Origin: Pseudolysinimonas kribbensis
GTDB taxonomy: Bacteria; Actinomycetota; Actinomycetes; Actinomycetales; Microbacteriaceae
Direction of reading: 5' to 3'
NCBI RefSeq assembly: GCF_030161895.1
Contig: NZ_BSVB01000001.1
Span: 2,542,001-2,606,000 of the forward strand
Length of the DNA stretch: 64,000 nt
Made by a program: the position numbers and the translations under genes. A model generated the notes under the pieces. It did not search any database and was not told the DNA's origin. It saw only the letters and a list, made by a program, of their open reading frames with translations. Below, one piece after another: positions 10,490 through 21,351 of the stretch. Position 1 is the first letter of the stretch. Each line of letters opens with the position of its first letter.

Positions 10490-11398
10490 CGACCGACGGC
10501 CGAGACGGCCGTCGGCGCTGGCGTCGCGGCGGAGGCCAGAAATGGCCTCCGCTCCCAGCTCCAGCGCGCTGAACGCATTGCTCGGCCCCGCCGAGATCCG
10601 CGCGCTCGCCGACGAGCTCGACCTGCAGCCCACGAAGAAGCTCGGCCAGAACTTCGTCATCGACGCCAACACCGTGCGACGCATCGTGCGCACGGCCGGC
10701 GTGCAGCCCGGCGACGAGGTGCTCGAGGTGGGTCCCGGGCTCGGGTCGCTCACACTCGGCCTGCTCGAGACCGGCGCCCGCGTCACCGCGGTCGAGATCG
10801 ATACCCGGCTCGCGACCCGGCTGCCCGAGACCGTGGCCGAGTTCGCTCCGGATGCCGCGCTCACCGTGATCACCGAGGACGCGCTGCGACTCGACGCGCT
10901 CCCGACGCCGCCGAAGCGCCTCGTCGCGAACCTGCCCTACAACGTCTCGGTGCCCGTGCTCCTGCACCTGCTCGAGCGCTTCGACGGGCTCGAGTCGGCG
11001 CTCGTCATGGTGCAGGCCGAGGTCGGGCAGCGGCTCGTGGCACCCCCGGCAGCAAGATCTACGGCTCGCCGAGCGTCAAGGCCGCGTGGTACGGCGAGTG
11101 GTCGGCGGCGGGGATGGTGAGCCGGCAGGTGTTCTGGCCGGTGCCGAACGTCGACTCGATCCTGGTGGCCTTCCGCCGCCGCCCCGCGCCGGGGACCGAG
11201 GCGGAGCGGCGCGAGGTGTTCCGGCTCGTGGATGCCGCCTTCGGCCAGCGCCGCAAAATGCTGCGGCAGGCGCTCGGCGAGGTGCTCGGCGGGGCGGGGC
11301 CGGCATCCGAGCGGCTCGAGCGTGCCGGTGTGGCTCCGACCGCGCGGGGCGAGGTGCTCGGCGTCGAGCAGTTCCTGAGCATCGTCCGAGCCGGCTGA
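10482..11398 (+). CDS. rsmA: 16S rRNA dimethyladenosine transferase, one frameshift
   Basis: RsmA (KsgA) dimethylates two adjacent adenosines near the 3' end of 16S rRNA during 30S maturation. Counted from the ATG at 10482, family motifs are GQNF at 55-58, the SAM loop EVGPGLGSL at 82-90, and catalytic NLPYN at 150-154. The frame breaks at the five-C run 11043-11047; a sixth C restores [18 protein letters not shown]. The repaired protein is 305 residues, or 285 if translation starts at the ATG at 10542. The longer start overlaps tatD and fits coupling. The shorter start matches where family homology begins, but it lies inside a hairpin (see 10493-10552). The start is therefore uncertain. Confidence 0.94.
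10493..10552 (+). promoter_or_regulatory. Two tandem perfect 10-bp hairpins at the tatD/rsmA junction
   Basis: Hairpin A pairs 10493-10502 with 10506-10515 around a 3-nt AGA loop. Hairpin B pairs 10529-10538 with 10543-10552 around a GAAA tetraloop, and the alternative rsmA start ATG (10542-10544) begins at the last loop base. Both stems are perfect. If rsmA uses the downstream start they could hide the start codon. If it uses 10482 they lie in the first codons. Confidence 0.6.
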
Positions 11399-11451
11399 AT
11401 CCAGATCGCCACCCGCCCGGTGCCCGCGAGCCGGGTGACTAGGCTCGTCGC

Positions 11452-12384
11452 ATGGGAGGCCGCATCGGGCACCGCGAGGTGCAGGTGAAGGCGCCCGGCA
11501 AGGTCAACGTGTTCCTTCGCGTCGGTTCGCAGCAGGCCGACGGGTACCACGACGTCGCGATCGCCTACCAGGCCGTCTCGTTGTGCGAGCGGGTGCGGGT
11601 CGTCCCCGCCGACGAGTTCGCGGTCGAGGTGACGGGCTCGGTGGAGCTCAGCCGCGTGCCGTCGGACGATCGCAACATCGCGATCCGGGCGGCCAAGCTG
11701 CTCGCCGAGCGCACCGGCTATCGCGGGGGCGCGCGCATCTCGATCGAGAAGCACGTGCCGGTGACCGGCGGCATGGGCGGCGGTTCGGCCGACGCCGCGG
11801 CGACCCTGCTCGCGTGCGACACGCTCTGGGAGACCGGCCTGCCGCGCGACGAGATGCTCGAGCTCGCACGCGCCCTCGGCGCCGACGTGCCGTTCGCGCT
11901 CACCGGCGGCACGGCGATCGGCACCGGCCGCGGCGACGAGCTGTCGCCGGCCCTGGCGCAGGGCATCTTCCACTGGGTGTTCGCGCTCGCCGACTTCGGC
12001 CTCCCGACCCCCGAGGTGTACGCGGAACTCGACGCCCACCGTGCTCGGCACGCCACGGAGATCACGCCCGCCGACGACGCACCGACCGTCGAGGCCGACG
12101 TGCTGCAGGCGTTGCGGGCCGGCAACCCTCGCATGCTCGCGGAGGCGATGCGCAACGACCTGCAGGCCGCCGCCCTGCACCTCTCGCCCCAGCTGACCCG
12201 CACGCTCGAGCTGGGCGAGGCCAGCGGCGCGCTCGCGGGGATCGTGTCGGGTTCGGGCCCGACGGTCGCGTTCCTCGCCGCGGACCTCGACGCGGCCCTC
12301 GAGCTGCAGGTCGCCCTCTCGGCCGCCCAGCTCAACGTCGTGCGGGCCACCGGCCCCGTACACGGCGCCCGCGTCATCGAGTAG
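11452..12384 (+). CDS. ispE: 4-diphosphocytidyl-2-C-methyl-D-erythritol kinase
   Basis: IspE phosphorylates CDP-methylerythritol with ATP in the non-mevalonate (MEP) route to isoprenoids. The 310-residue protein is an intact GHMP kinase: [12 protein letters not shown] near the start with the conserved Lys, the glycine-rich ATP loop GGMGGGSAD at residues 106-114, the catalytic Asp145 in [10 protein letters not shown], and the C-terminal [10 protein letters not shown] motif. The ATG at 11452 is preceded by a TAGGCT -10 box with a 6-nt spacer (11440-11445), so it has its own leaderless promoter although it also follows rsmA by 53 nt. Confidence 0.96.
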   Translation: MGGRIGHREVQVKAPGKVNVFLRVGSQQADGYHDVAIAYQAVSLCERVRVVPADEFAVEVTGSVELSRVPSDDRNIAIRAAKLLAERTGYRGGARISIEKHVPVTGGMGGGSADAAATLLACDTLWETGLPRDEMLELARALGADVPFALTGGTAIGTGRGDELSPALAQGIFHWVFALADFGLPTPEVYAELDAHRARHATEITPADDAPTVEADVLQALRAGNPRMLAEAMRNDLQAAALHLSPQLTRTLELGEASGALAGIVSGSGPTVAFLAADLDAALELQVALSAAQLNVVRATGPVHGARVIE

Positions 12385-12480
12385 CGCCGGCATCCGGCGG
12401 CGAGGCCGCGGCGCGTGCGCCCGCCCCGCGCCCACCCGCCGTGCGTGCGCCCGCGACGCACCCGCCCCACCCGCCCCAGC

Positions 12481-12562
12481 CGCGTCAAAAGTGGAGGACG
12501 TGCACGGCGTTCCGTCCTCCTTCGAGCCCGACGCGCCGCCGGCATCCTGAACTCTTGACGCG
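12481..12562. repeat. Possible degenerate nested palindrome
   Basis: An 8-bp outer repeat (cgcgtcaa at 12481-12488 with ttgacgcg at 12555-12562) surrounds an 8-bp inner hairpin (12493-12500 with 12513-12520). The right internal segment is 34 nt and the left only 4 nt, so the architecture is far less symmetric than in the other elements. It shares the 9-mer caaaagtgg with element 2. The adjoining 12385-12480 is extremely C-rich and holds no gene. Confidence 0.4.
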
Positions 12563-12606
12563 CGCACCGCGGCTCGTCGACGGCGCGCGCGCCTAGGCTC
12601 GGAAGG

Positions 12607-14435
<1,829 letters not shown>

Positions 14436-14453
14436 CGAGCGTGGGCCCGCGGG

Positions 14454-15437
14454 TCAGGCGTCCGCGAGGATCCCGCGCTCGAGCCGCTGGTACGAGGCCT
14501 CCATCCCGTCGGTCATCCCGGTGGCGAGGATCATGTCGCGCTGGGTCACGTCGGGGTAGGCGATGATCATCGTGAGCAGCGTGACCCCGTCGTCCTCGTC
14601 CATCGTGAGGTCGTTGACGTTCGGCGGGAACGGTGCCCCGGTCATCCGCTCCGTCGTCACGATGCGCCGCTCCGGCTCGATGACGAGGTTCTCACCCTCG
14701 AATCCGAACGGCTCTCCGGCGGTGTCGCCGACCGGCGCCCAGGCGTTGCGGTAGGACCCGCCGACGACGAGATCGTTCTCGCAGACGGTCATCTCCCAGC
14801 CGTCCGGCCCGAGCAGCCACTTCTTCATCAGGTCCGGCTCGGTGTGGGCGCGCCAGAGGAGGTGGCGCGGTGCCTCGAACGCCCGCGTGATGCGCACGTG
14901 CGTGTCGTCGAGCACCTCCGTGCGGGTTCCGGCGCCGAGGGCGTACTCGCGCAGGTCCGCGAGAACCGCGTCGAGCTGCCCGAACGCCTGCCGCATCCCC
15001 TCGGCCTGACCCATCGCGAGCACCTGCTCGAGCGCTTCCGCGGTGGGGGAGGCGGAGACGATCGCCAGGCGCGATCCGGTGGCGGTGCTCTCGATCGTCA
15101 GCGTCATCCGGCCGGTCGGCACCGACGGGTCGACCTCGCCCCGGCTGTCGGCGAAGGAATCGAGCACGACGATGCGGTGCGGTGCCGCGACCTCGACGAA
15201 CTCCCATCGGCCGTGGAAGCGCTCGCCCTCGGGGCTCGTCATCCAGTAGTGCGCCAGGCCGCCGGGGCGCAGGTCGTAGCGGTCGAACGTCGCCGGATAC
15301 CCGGGAGGGCCCCAGAAGCGCTCGAGCTTGCGCGGGTCGGCGAAGGCGTCCCAGACGCGCTCGACGGGGGCGGGGAAGTCGGCCACGAGGGTCAGTGTGA
15401 GCGCCTCGGGGTCGGTGGTGACGGAGGTCACGGGCAT
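14454..15437 (-). CDS. Tandem SRPBCC (AHSA1-like) domain protein
   Basis: The 327-residue protein holds two AHSA1/START-like ligand-binding domains in one chain. Domain 1 (about 10-160) starts TLTLVADFPAPVERVWDAFADP and contains ERFWGPPGYP. Domain 2 (about 168-320) starts VRITRAFEAPRHLLWRAHTEP and contains KKWLLGPDGW. Each W-x-A-(F/H) start and the later GGSYRNAW are characteristic of the family, which is usually a single domain of ~150 residues. It lies 60 nt downstream of an ArsR regulator on the same strand, a very common pairing. Enzymatic activity is not established for this family; ligand binding is the usual assumption. Confidence 0.85.
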   Translation of the reverse strand: MPVTSVTTDPEALTLTLVADFPAPVERVWDAFADPRKLERFWGPPGYPATFDRYDLRPGGLAHYWMTSPEGERFHGRWEFVEVAAPHRIVVLDSFADSRGEVDPSVPTGRMTLTIESTATGSRLAIVSASPTAEALEQVLAMGQAEGMRQAFGQLDAVLADLREYALGAGTRTEVLDDTHVRITRAFEAPRHLLWRAHTEPDLMKKWLLGPDGWEMTVCENDLVVGGSYRNAWAPVGDTAGEPFGFEGENLVIEPERRIVTTERMTGAPFPPNVNDLTMDEDDGVTLLTMIIAYPDVTQRDMILATGMTDGMEASYQRLERGILADA

Positions 15438-15497
15438 CGGTTCTGCTCCTTCTGTCGGGGCGGTCGAGTTCGAGCGCGGTCGAGGGCGGGCGTCGGT

Positions 15498-15832
15498 TCA
15501 GTCGGCATCGAGCAGCTCGCCGAGGCGGTCGATGCGCGAGCGCCACAGGTCGGCGTAGGCGTCGAGCAGCCGCTGTGCGCGCGCGATCGTCTCCGGATCG
15601 CCGCGGACGATCCGCGCGCGGCCCCGCTGCTCCTTGGTCACGAGCCCGGCCCCTCCAGCACGGCGACGTGCTTCTGCACGGCGGCGAACGACATCGCGTA
15701 GGCGGCGGCGAGGTCGCTCACGGTCGCCTTGCCGGTCAGCGTGCGCCGGAGGATGTCGCGTCGGGTCGCGTCGGCGAGCGCGTGGAAGACGCGATCGACT
15801 TCGGCGTCACTGAGTTCAGATTGCACAACCAT
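15498..15832 (-). CDS. ArsR-family transcriptional regulator, one frameshift
   Basis: This is a small winged-helix regulator of 111 residues after repair. The N-terminal part DRVFHALADATRRDILRR is the hallmark of the SRPBCC-associated ArsR group; ATVSDLAAAYAMSFAAVQKHVAVLE is the helix-turn-helix. No cysteine metal site is visible, so metal sensing is unlikely. The frame breaks at the four-C run 15650-15653 (plus strand), and one more base restores EGAGLVTKEQRGRARIV. It is first in a two-gene unit with the tandem SRPBCC gene. A 7-2-7 palindrome (15825-15840) covers its start codon and is probably its own operator. Confidence 0.88.
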
Positions 15833-15840
15833 TTGGTTGT
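15825..15840. promoter_or_regulatory. Palindromic operator over the arsR start codon
   Basis: Arms acaacca (15825-15831) and tggttgt (15834-15840) flank two bases. The minus-strand start codon (15830-15832) lies inside the palindrome, and a TAACGT -10-like box precedes it by 8 nt. A bound repressor would block transcription start, consistent with autoregulation by the ArsR protein. Confidence 0.6.
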
Positions 15841-15881
15841 ACGTTAGGGGCGAGAGGCGGGCGTGTCAACCGCTCCGAGGG

Positions 15882-17747
15882 CTAGAAGCCGCCGCCTCCG
15901 CCGCCGCCTCCTCCGCCTCCGGACGAGCCGCCCCCGCCCGAGCCGCCGGACGACGACGAGCTCGACGATCCCGACAGCGAGCTCGAGGTGCTCGACGCGA
16001 ACGAGCCGATCGCGCTCGCGAAGCCGAGCGCGCTGAACGTGCCGATGTCGCCGTCGTACCAGTCCGGCGCCGCGTCGGCGTAGTACTTCGCGAGCTCCGC
16101 CGCCCACTCGTTCTCGAGCCCGAACAGCACGGCATAGGGCAGCAGCCGCTCGTAGATCTTCACGATCTGCGTGCCGTCGCTCGTGTCGACGCGCTCCGCG
16201 CCGGTGACCGACTGCAGCATCCGGAGCCGGTCGGCCTCGGCGAGCCGGATGTAGAGCTTGAGCCCCTCGAGCTGATCCCAGAGCTTCGAGCCGGCCGGTG
16301 TGAGCGGTTTGATGCTCGCCACGGCGCCGAGGGCGAAGATCTCGATCCAGATGCCGGCGTTGATGCCGACGACGCCCCACGCGGTGCCGGCGCCGTTGTC
16401 GCCGCTCGTGAAGGCCAGCAGCAGGAAGCACGCCAGCCCGCCGATGCCGAGCAGGGCGCACAGGAGCAGGATGCCGTGCGGCCGCCCGCGACGCACACCG
16501 GTCGCGAGCGCCTCGGCGTCGACCTGCTTCACGATCTGCCGCACCGACCGCCCGAGCACCGTGTCGCCCTTCTGCAGCCAGCGCACGGGACCCTCCGCGA
16601 AGCCGAACAGCGCATCCATGACCTGCTGCTCGTCCGGAAGCAGGCCCTGGTCGTCGAGCTTCTGGACGCCGTAGACCTCGCTCTTGATCCAGCTCCCCTG
16701 CTGCCGCTCGACGATCCGGAGCTTCTTGCGCACGGCGAGGTCGACGATCGACGCCGCCATGCCGCGCTTGGTTCGGCGCACGACGTTGGCGGCGAGCATC
16801 GCGCTCACGCCGTCCGGCGGGGTGTATTGCGCGATGATCGGATCGCCGGTGCGCGGCCGCCAGATCACGAAGCGGAAGACGATCGCGAGCACGAGCGAGG
16901 CGAGTACGCCCAGCACGGCCAGAATCGCCAGCACCGGCACGTAATCGAAGATGCTGAACGGCGGGGCCGCGAAGGTGCCCTTCGCGAACCCGACCGCCAC
17001 CGTCATGTTCTGGCGCGGGCCGACGTCGTGCACGACGGCGCGGAAGCCGGCGGTGGCGTCGCCCGTGATGGCGCAGGACTGCGTCGACCCCGCGGCACCC
17101 TGGTAGCAGGATGCCGTGCCGGTCAGCCGGGACGCGATCCCGTCGCGGAGCGCGACCCGGGCCGACACCCTGCCGAAGGTCTGGTCCCACCCGGTGCCGT
17201 TGGTGTCCCAGTAGAACTCGTCGTCGTGGGTGTCCGCGAAATACCTCGTGACGTCGGTGGCGGTGTAGACGATCCGGAACGTCTGCCGGCCATGCAGATA
17301 TCGGTCGATGCCGCCCGGATCGCCGATCTTGAGCTCGAGGAAGTCGCCGTCGTCGTCGCTGACGAAGGTCTGGTCGTAGTCGCGCGCGATGCCGGCGCCG
17401 TCGGTGACCGACACGATGTGCACGTGCACGGAGTGCCCGTCGTACCTCGACGGGATGTCGCGCACGATGCCGTGGTTCTGGTCGAAGTCCGGGAACTCGG
17501 CCACGAGCGTCTCGGTCACCCGCAGGGTGGACCGCTTGTCGTCCGAGCGCCCCAGCACGTAGCGCCCGTCGAACGAGTCGAAGCTGAAGTCGCTCGTGTC
17601 GCCGTGCACGCCGATCGCCGCGGCGGGGCGGGTGGTCTCGTGCGGCGCGGCGAGCGGCGCGAGCGGTGCGGCGGCGGCGGGCGCCCCGAGGAGGACGGCG
17701 GCGGTGCCGAGCACGGTGGCGGCCTGCAGGATCCGGGTCGTGAGCAT
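15882..17747 (-). CDS. DUF2207 membrane protein with glycine-rich tail
   Basis: The 621-residue protein has the layout of the DUF2207 family of predicted membrane proteins. A signal peptide (MLTTRILQAATVLGTAAVLL, then an APAAAA region) leads into an extracytoplasmic beta-rich domain of ~300 residues. A transmembrane segment follows near residues 315-340 (VLAILAVLGVLASLVLAIVF), then a cytoplasmic domain, two more helices (ILLLCALLGIGGLACFLLL and a neighbour) and a C-terminal cytoplasmic part. It ends in a run of Ser then almost pure Gly, a tail seen in many members. The start at 17747 was chosen because it begins the signal peptide; an upstream in-frame extension of 75 codons is Arg-rich and unlikely. 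Function is unknown. Confidence 0.85.
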   Translation of the reverse strand: MLTTRILQAATVLGTAAVLLGAPAAAAPLAPLAAPHETTRPAAAIGVHGDTSDFSFDSFDGRYVLGRSDDKRSTLRVTETLVAEFPDFDQNHGIVRDIPSRYDGHSVHVHIVSVTDGAGIARDYDQTFVSDDDGDFLELKIGDPGGIDRYLHGRQTFRIVYTATDVTRYFADTHDDEFYWDTNGTGWDQTFGRVSARVALRDGIASRLTGTASCYQGAAGSTQSCAITGDATAGFRAVVHDVGPRQNMTVAVGFAKGTFAAPPFSIFDYVPVLAILAVLGVLASLVLAIVFRFVIWRPRTGDPIIAQYTPPDGVSAMLAANVVRRTKRGMAASIVDLAVRKKLRIVERQQGSWIKSEVYGVQKLDDQGLLPDEQQVMDALFGFAEGPVRWLQKGDTVLGRSVRQIVKQVDAEALATGVRRGRPHGILLLCALLGIGGLACFLLLAFTSGDNGAGTAWGVVGINAGIWIEIFALGAVASIKPLTPAGSKLWDQLEGLKLYIRLAEADRLRMLQSVTGAERVDTSDGTQIVKIYERLLPYAVLFGLENEWAAELAKYYADAAPDWYDGDIGTFSALGFASAIGSFASSTSSSLSGSSSSSSSGGSGGGGSSGGGGGGGGGGGF

Positions 17748-17849
17748 CGGCGCACAGCGTATCGACGTGCCGTGACGGCCGCCATGGCGCCGGCCGCGGC
17801 GACGCCGGCGCGACGACCTCGGCCGCACGTCGCCCACCCGCGGGAGCCC

Positions 17850-17855
17850 TAACAT
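17850..17855 (+). promoter_or_regulatory. -10 box (TAACAT) for a leaderless small ORF
   Basis: TAACAT lies 5 nt before the GTG of the small ORF at 17861, the same box that precedes mfd at 62733-62738. I see no clear -35 element. Confidence 0.5.
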
Positions 17856-17860
17856 CGAGC

Positions 17861-17959
17861 GTGACGGATGCCGCGATGGCCCGACTCCCAGACGCGATAG
17901 GAGACGATCGCATCGTGACTCAGCTGCGCGTGGCCGACGCCGGGCCGAGCGCGCGGTGA
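17861..17959 (+). CDS. Small ORF (32 codons) overlapping the epimerase start
   Basis: The frame begins at GTG 17861, just after a TAACAT -10 box, and ends at TGA 17957-17959. That stop overlaps the epimerase GTG (17956-17958) as GTGA, the same coupling used at metG/tatD. An internal AGGAG at 17900-17904 precedes a second in-frame GTG at 17914. The predicted peptide starts VTDAAMARLPDAIGDD, is hydrophilic and matches no family I know. It may be a real small protein, a leader peptide for translational coupling, or a fragment of a gene damaged by a base error. Evidence is positional only. Confidence 0.4.
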   Translation: MTDAAMARLPDAIGDDRIVTQLRVADAGPSAR

Positions 17960-18870
17960 GGATCGCGGTCACCGGCGCGACCGGCTTCGTCGGCGGGGCC
18001 GTCGCCTCCGCGCTCGCGGATGCCGACCACGAGGTCGTCGGCTTCGGTCGCAGCCTGCCGGGGTGGTCGCATCCGCGCGCGGCCTACCGGGTCTGGGATC
18101 TCACGACGGGCGCGCTGCGCGGCGATCGGGAGTTCGACGCCGTGGTGCACTGCGCGGGGCTGGCCGACGACTGGGCACCGCGCGACGCGGCCATGGCCGT
18201 CAACCGCGACGGCACCCGCACGGTGGTGCGCTCGTTCCCGGGCGCGCGCATCGTGCACCTGTCGACCTCGAGCGTCTACGACGCGTTCGTGCCGAACGTC
18301 GACGTGCGCGAGGAGGACGGTCCCGCCCGGCGGTTCCTCTCCACGTACTCGGAGTCCAAGGCGTTCGCCGAGTTCGAGCTGGCGGGTACCGACGCCGTCA
18401 TCCTGCGGCCGCACGCGGTCTACGGGCCGGGCGACCGTGCCCTTCTGCCGCGGCTGATCGCGATGGTGCGCGGTCGTCGGCTCGTGCTGCCCGAGGCGGC
18501 GGAGGTGCGGCATTCGCTCACTCACATCGACAATCTGGTGCTGGCGGTGCGTCGCGCCCTCGATCCGTCGACGCCGCGCGGCACGTTCAACATCGCCGAC
18601 GACACGCCCGTGCTGCTGAGCGCGGTGCTGCGGGAGGTGCTGGAGCGGCGGCGCATCGACGCGCGCATCTTCGGCATCCCGTATGCGGCCGCGTTCGCGC
18701 TCGCCGGCACGCTCGAGAACGCCGCCCGGATCGCGCGCGGACGCCCGCTGACCACCCGGTACGCGGTGAGCCAGCTCGGCCGCGAGCGCACCCTCGACAT
18801 CGCCCGTGCGCGCGAGCTGCTGGACTACCGCCCCGCGCCGACCTCGCTCGCGGGCGCCGAGGACTGGTGA
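17956..18870 (+). CDS. NAD-dependent epimerase/dehydratase (extended SDR)
   Basis: The 304-residue protein is an extended short-chain dehydrogenase. The NAD-binding motif GATGFVGG is at residues 7-14, and the catalytic Tyr-x-x-x-Lys is in TYSESKAFAEF with a preceding STSS serine. RPHAVYGPGD and the C-terminal ARELLDYRPAPTSLAGAEDW are typical of sugar-epimerase relatives. The start is the GTG at 17956, giving VRIAVTGATG, and it overlaps a small upstream ORF. The 3' end faces the MFS gene on the other strand and probably overlaps it. Substrate cannot be assigned. Confidence 0.87.
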   Translation: MRIAVTGATGFVGGAVASALADADHEVVGFGRSLPGWSHPRAAYRVWDLTTGALRGDREFDAVVHCAGLADDWAPRDAAMAVNRDGTRTVVRSFPGARIVHLSTSSVYDAFVPNVDVREEDGPARRFLSTYSESKAFAEFELAGTDAVILRPHAVYGPGDRALLPRLIAMVRGRRLVLPEAAEVRHSLTHIDNLVLAVRRALDPSTPRGTFNIADDTPVLLSAVLREVLERRRIDARIFGIPYAAAFALAGTLENAARIARGRPLTTRYAVSQLGRERTLDIARARELLDYRPAPTSLAGAEDW

Positions 18871-20022
18871 GAGCGCAGCAGCAGCGCGACGACGCGAGCA
18901 CGACCAGCAGCACTGCGAACGAGATGCTCGCGACGAGCGGATCGGCGACGGTCGTGAGCAGGCCGATCCCGATCACCGGCACCGAGTTGCCGACGAAGAA
19001 GCAGATCATGTAGCTCGACGTCACCTGACCGCGGCGTTCGTCGCCCGCGATGTCGTTGACCACCTGCAGGCCGCCGCGGTAGCCGAGGGCGAGCGCCGCG
19101 CCGCAGACGGCTGAGGCGATCAGCAGCAGCACGAGGAGCGCACGCCCTGCGCGACGACGACGAGCACGACGGCGGGGATGAGCAGGACCAGGCCCGTGCG
19201 CATGGCCGCGTCGGGCGCGAGGCGGCGCGCGACGACGATGACCACCGCCGCGACCGCCCCGAGTTCGACGACGGGCAGCCCTGCGAGTGCGACGTTGGCG
19301 ATATGCAGGTCGTGCCGCACGATTCCCGGGATCAGCGCGAAGAACAGCCCGCCGAGCGCGAAGGTGATGAACGCGGTGAGGGCGGGTGCCGCGAACGCCC
19401 CGAGCCGGTCGCGGGGCAGGCCGATCCGGGGCGCCAGCCGCAGCTCCGAGACCCGCTGCACCTGCACGGGCCGGTCGTCGTGCGCGAACACGAGGAACAC
19501 CGCGACCAATGCGAGCACCACGAGGTACGCGATGAGCGGCAGCCGGAGCGGCAGCGCCGCGTACTGGGCGAGCACACCTCCCAGCAGCGGTCCGAGAGCG
19601 ATGCCCGCCATGTTGGCGCTCGCGGAGACGACACTCGCACTCGCACGACGCCGGGGACCGTAGCGCTCCGCGATCCACGCCGTGCCCGCGCTCGACAGGA
19701 TGCCGACCGCGATCCCGACGAGCAGCCGCCCGACGGCGAGCAGCGCCGGCCCGTTCGCGAGGAGGAAGCAGACCGCGCCGAGCGCCGCGACGCCCATCGC
19801 GGGCAGCGCGACCCGCTTGCGCCCGAGCTGATCGGCGAGCTGGCCGAAGATCAGCAGTGCGAGCAGGTTGCCCACCGCGTAGACGGCGTAGACGAGCGTC
19901 AGCACGAGCGGGGAGAAGCCGAAGTCCTTCTCATAGAGCGGATAGAGCGGGGTGACGACGACGCTGCCCATGAACGCGACGGCGATCATGGCGGCGATGG
20001 GCGAGACGGTGCGCACACGCAT
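18825..20022 (-). CDS. MFS transporter, frameshifted, 3' end uncertain
   Basis: A 12-helix major facilitator protein of ~399 residues once two lost bases are restored. Loop 2-3 has the MFS motif GQLADQLGRKRV near residue 60, and RLLVGIAVGILSSAGTAWIAE matches helix 4. One break is near 19135-19140, after which the frame continues LLVLLLIASAVCGAALALGY. The second, near 18890-18900, is needed to avoid a long unnatural extension and leads to a TAG at 18825-18827, inside the convergent epimerase gene. The corrected length is a multiple of three, supporting this reading. No ligand can be named; the gene stands alone. Confidence 0.72.
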
Positions 20023-20074
20023 CGCTCCAGCGTGCGTCGCGCCCCCGACATCCCGATCTCGGTATGGTGCCCTC

Positions 20075-20782
20075 GTGGACGAGCCGGAGGACCGCGCGGC
20101 GCCGGCCGACGAGACTGTCGCTCACAAGCAACGGCGGCTGTTCGCGCGCGGCCGCGACACCGGCAGGATCGAGTACTTCAGCGATGCCGTCATCGCGATC
20201 GCCATGACCCTGCTGGTGCTCGACATCCACGTCGAGGTGAAGGCCGGCGAGAACGTCTTCGAGGCGGTGGGGCGGGACTGGGAGCAGTTCTTCGCCTACG
20301 CCCTGAGCTTCCTCGTCATCGGGATCAACTGGATGTTCCACCATCGGCGCTTCCGGGTCATCGTGCGCTACGACACGACGCTCGTGTGGCTCAACCTGGT
20401 CTTCCTGCTCTTCATCGCGCTCGTGCCGTTCCCCACGAGCCTGCTCGCGGACCGGGCGCCGAACCCCCAGGTCATCACGCTGTACGCGGGGATGGTCGCG
20501 ATCCTCGGCCTGCTCGGCGCGGCGACGTGGTCGTACGCGTACCGCGCGGGCCTCATGAGCGAGACGATCGATCGTCCGCTGTTCCTCTACATCCTCGGCA
20601 ACAACCTCGTCTCGCCGCTGGTGTTCGGGCTGTCCATCCCGCTGGCCTATGTGCTGCAGGCGCTCGACGTGGACCCGGCGTGGGCGATGTGGTTCTGGCT
20701 GTTCAACTCGCTCGGCGGGATCGCGTGGACGCGTCTGCGGGGAGACACCCGTGTCGGCCCGCGTGGCGCCGCGGTCGACTAG
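20075..20782 (+). CDS. TMEM175-like (DUF1211) integral membrane protein
   Basis: The protein (235 residues) belongs to the TMEM175/DUF1211 family, bacterial members of which form potassium-permeable channels. The family signature RxxxFSD is seen as RIEYFSD at residues 31-37, followed by the first helix AVIAIAMTLLVLDI. About six hydrophobic helices follow, matching one repeat unit. The GTG start at 20075 lies 6 nt after TATGGT (20063-20068), so the transcript is probably leaderless; an upstream in-frame extension has no ribosome site. Its last 4 nt overlap the convergent MarR gene. Confidence 0.88.
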   Translation: MDEPEDRAAPADETVAHKQRRLFARGRDTGRIEYFSDAVIAIAMTLLVLDIHVEVKAGENVFEAVGRDWEQFFAYALSFLVIGINWMFHHRRFRVIVRYDTTLVWLNLVFLLFIALVPFPTSLLADRAPNPQVITLYAGMVAILGLLGAATWSYAYRAGLMSETIDRPLFLYILGNNLVSPLVFGLSIPLAYVLQALDVDPAWAMWFWLFNSLGGIAWTRLRGDTRVGPRGAAVD

Positions 20783-21291
20783 CCGCCGGGCGGCTCGTCG
20801 AAGTCGAGACTCAGCTTGCGCAGCAGCATGGCCAGGCGCTCCTGATCGGCGCGCGAGAGACCCTCGAGCAGCTCCGCCTCGACGGCGAGCAGGCCGCTGA
20901 TGGCGGCATCCACTCGCTCACGCCCGGTCGTCGTCATGACGACCAGCACGCCGCGGCCGTCGTGCGGGTCGGTGCGCCGCTCGACGAGGTGCCGCTCGAC
21001 GAGCCGGTCGATGCGGTTGGTCATCGTGCCGCTCGAGACCAGCGTCTGCTGCAGCAGCGCCTTCGGGCTCAGCTGATACGGCGAGCCCGCCCGCCGGAGC
21101 GCGGCGAGCACATCGAACTCCCATGACTCGAGACCGGATGCCGTGAACGCCGTCCGCCGCGACCTGTCGAGATGCTTGGAGAGCCGGCCCACTCGCGACA
21201 GGATCTGCAACGGAGAGAAGTCGACGTCGGGGCGCTCCCGCGACCAGTCGGCGACGATGCGATCGACCTCGTCGGCACCGGGCTCTGGCAT
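20779..21291 (-). CDS. MarR-family transcriptional regulator
   Basis: A 170-residue regulator with the MarR winged helix: WEFDVLAALRRAGSPYQLSPKALLQQTLVSSGTMTNRIDRL is the helix-turn-helix region, DPHDGRGVLVVMTTTGRERVD is the wing, and the C-terminal helix (LLRKLSLDF) should form the dimer interface. Length is typical. It is convergent with the TMEM175-like gene and divergent from tRNA-Gln, so its target is not evident from context. Confidence 0.88.
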   Translation of the reverse strand: MPEPGADEVDRIVADWSRERPDVDFSPLQILSRVGRLSKHLDRSRRTAFTASGLESWEFDVLAALRRAGSPYQLSPKALLQQTLVSSGTMTNRIDRLVERHLVERRTDPHDGRGVLVVMTTTGRERVDAAISGLLAVEAELLEGLSRADQERLAMLLRKLSLDFDEPPGG

Positions 21292-21351
21292 CCACCCATC
21301 TTCTCAGCCGGGCCGCTCGCTCACCGACCCTCTGAGAGGATGGGGCGGCGA

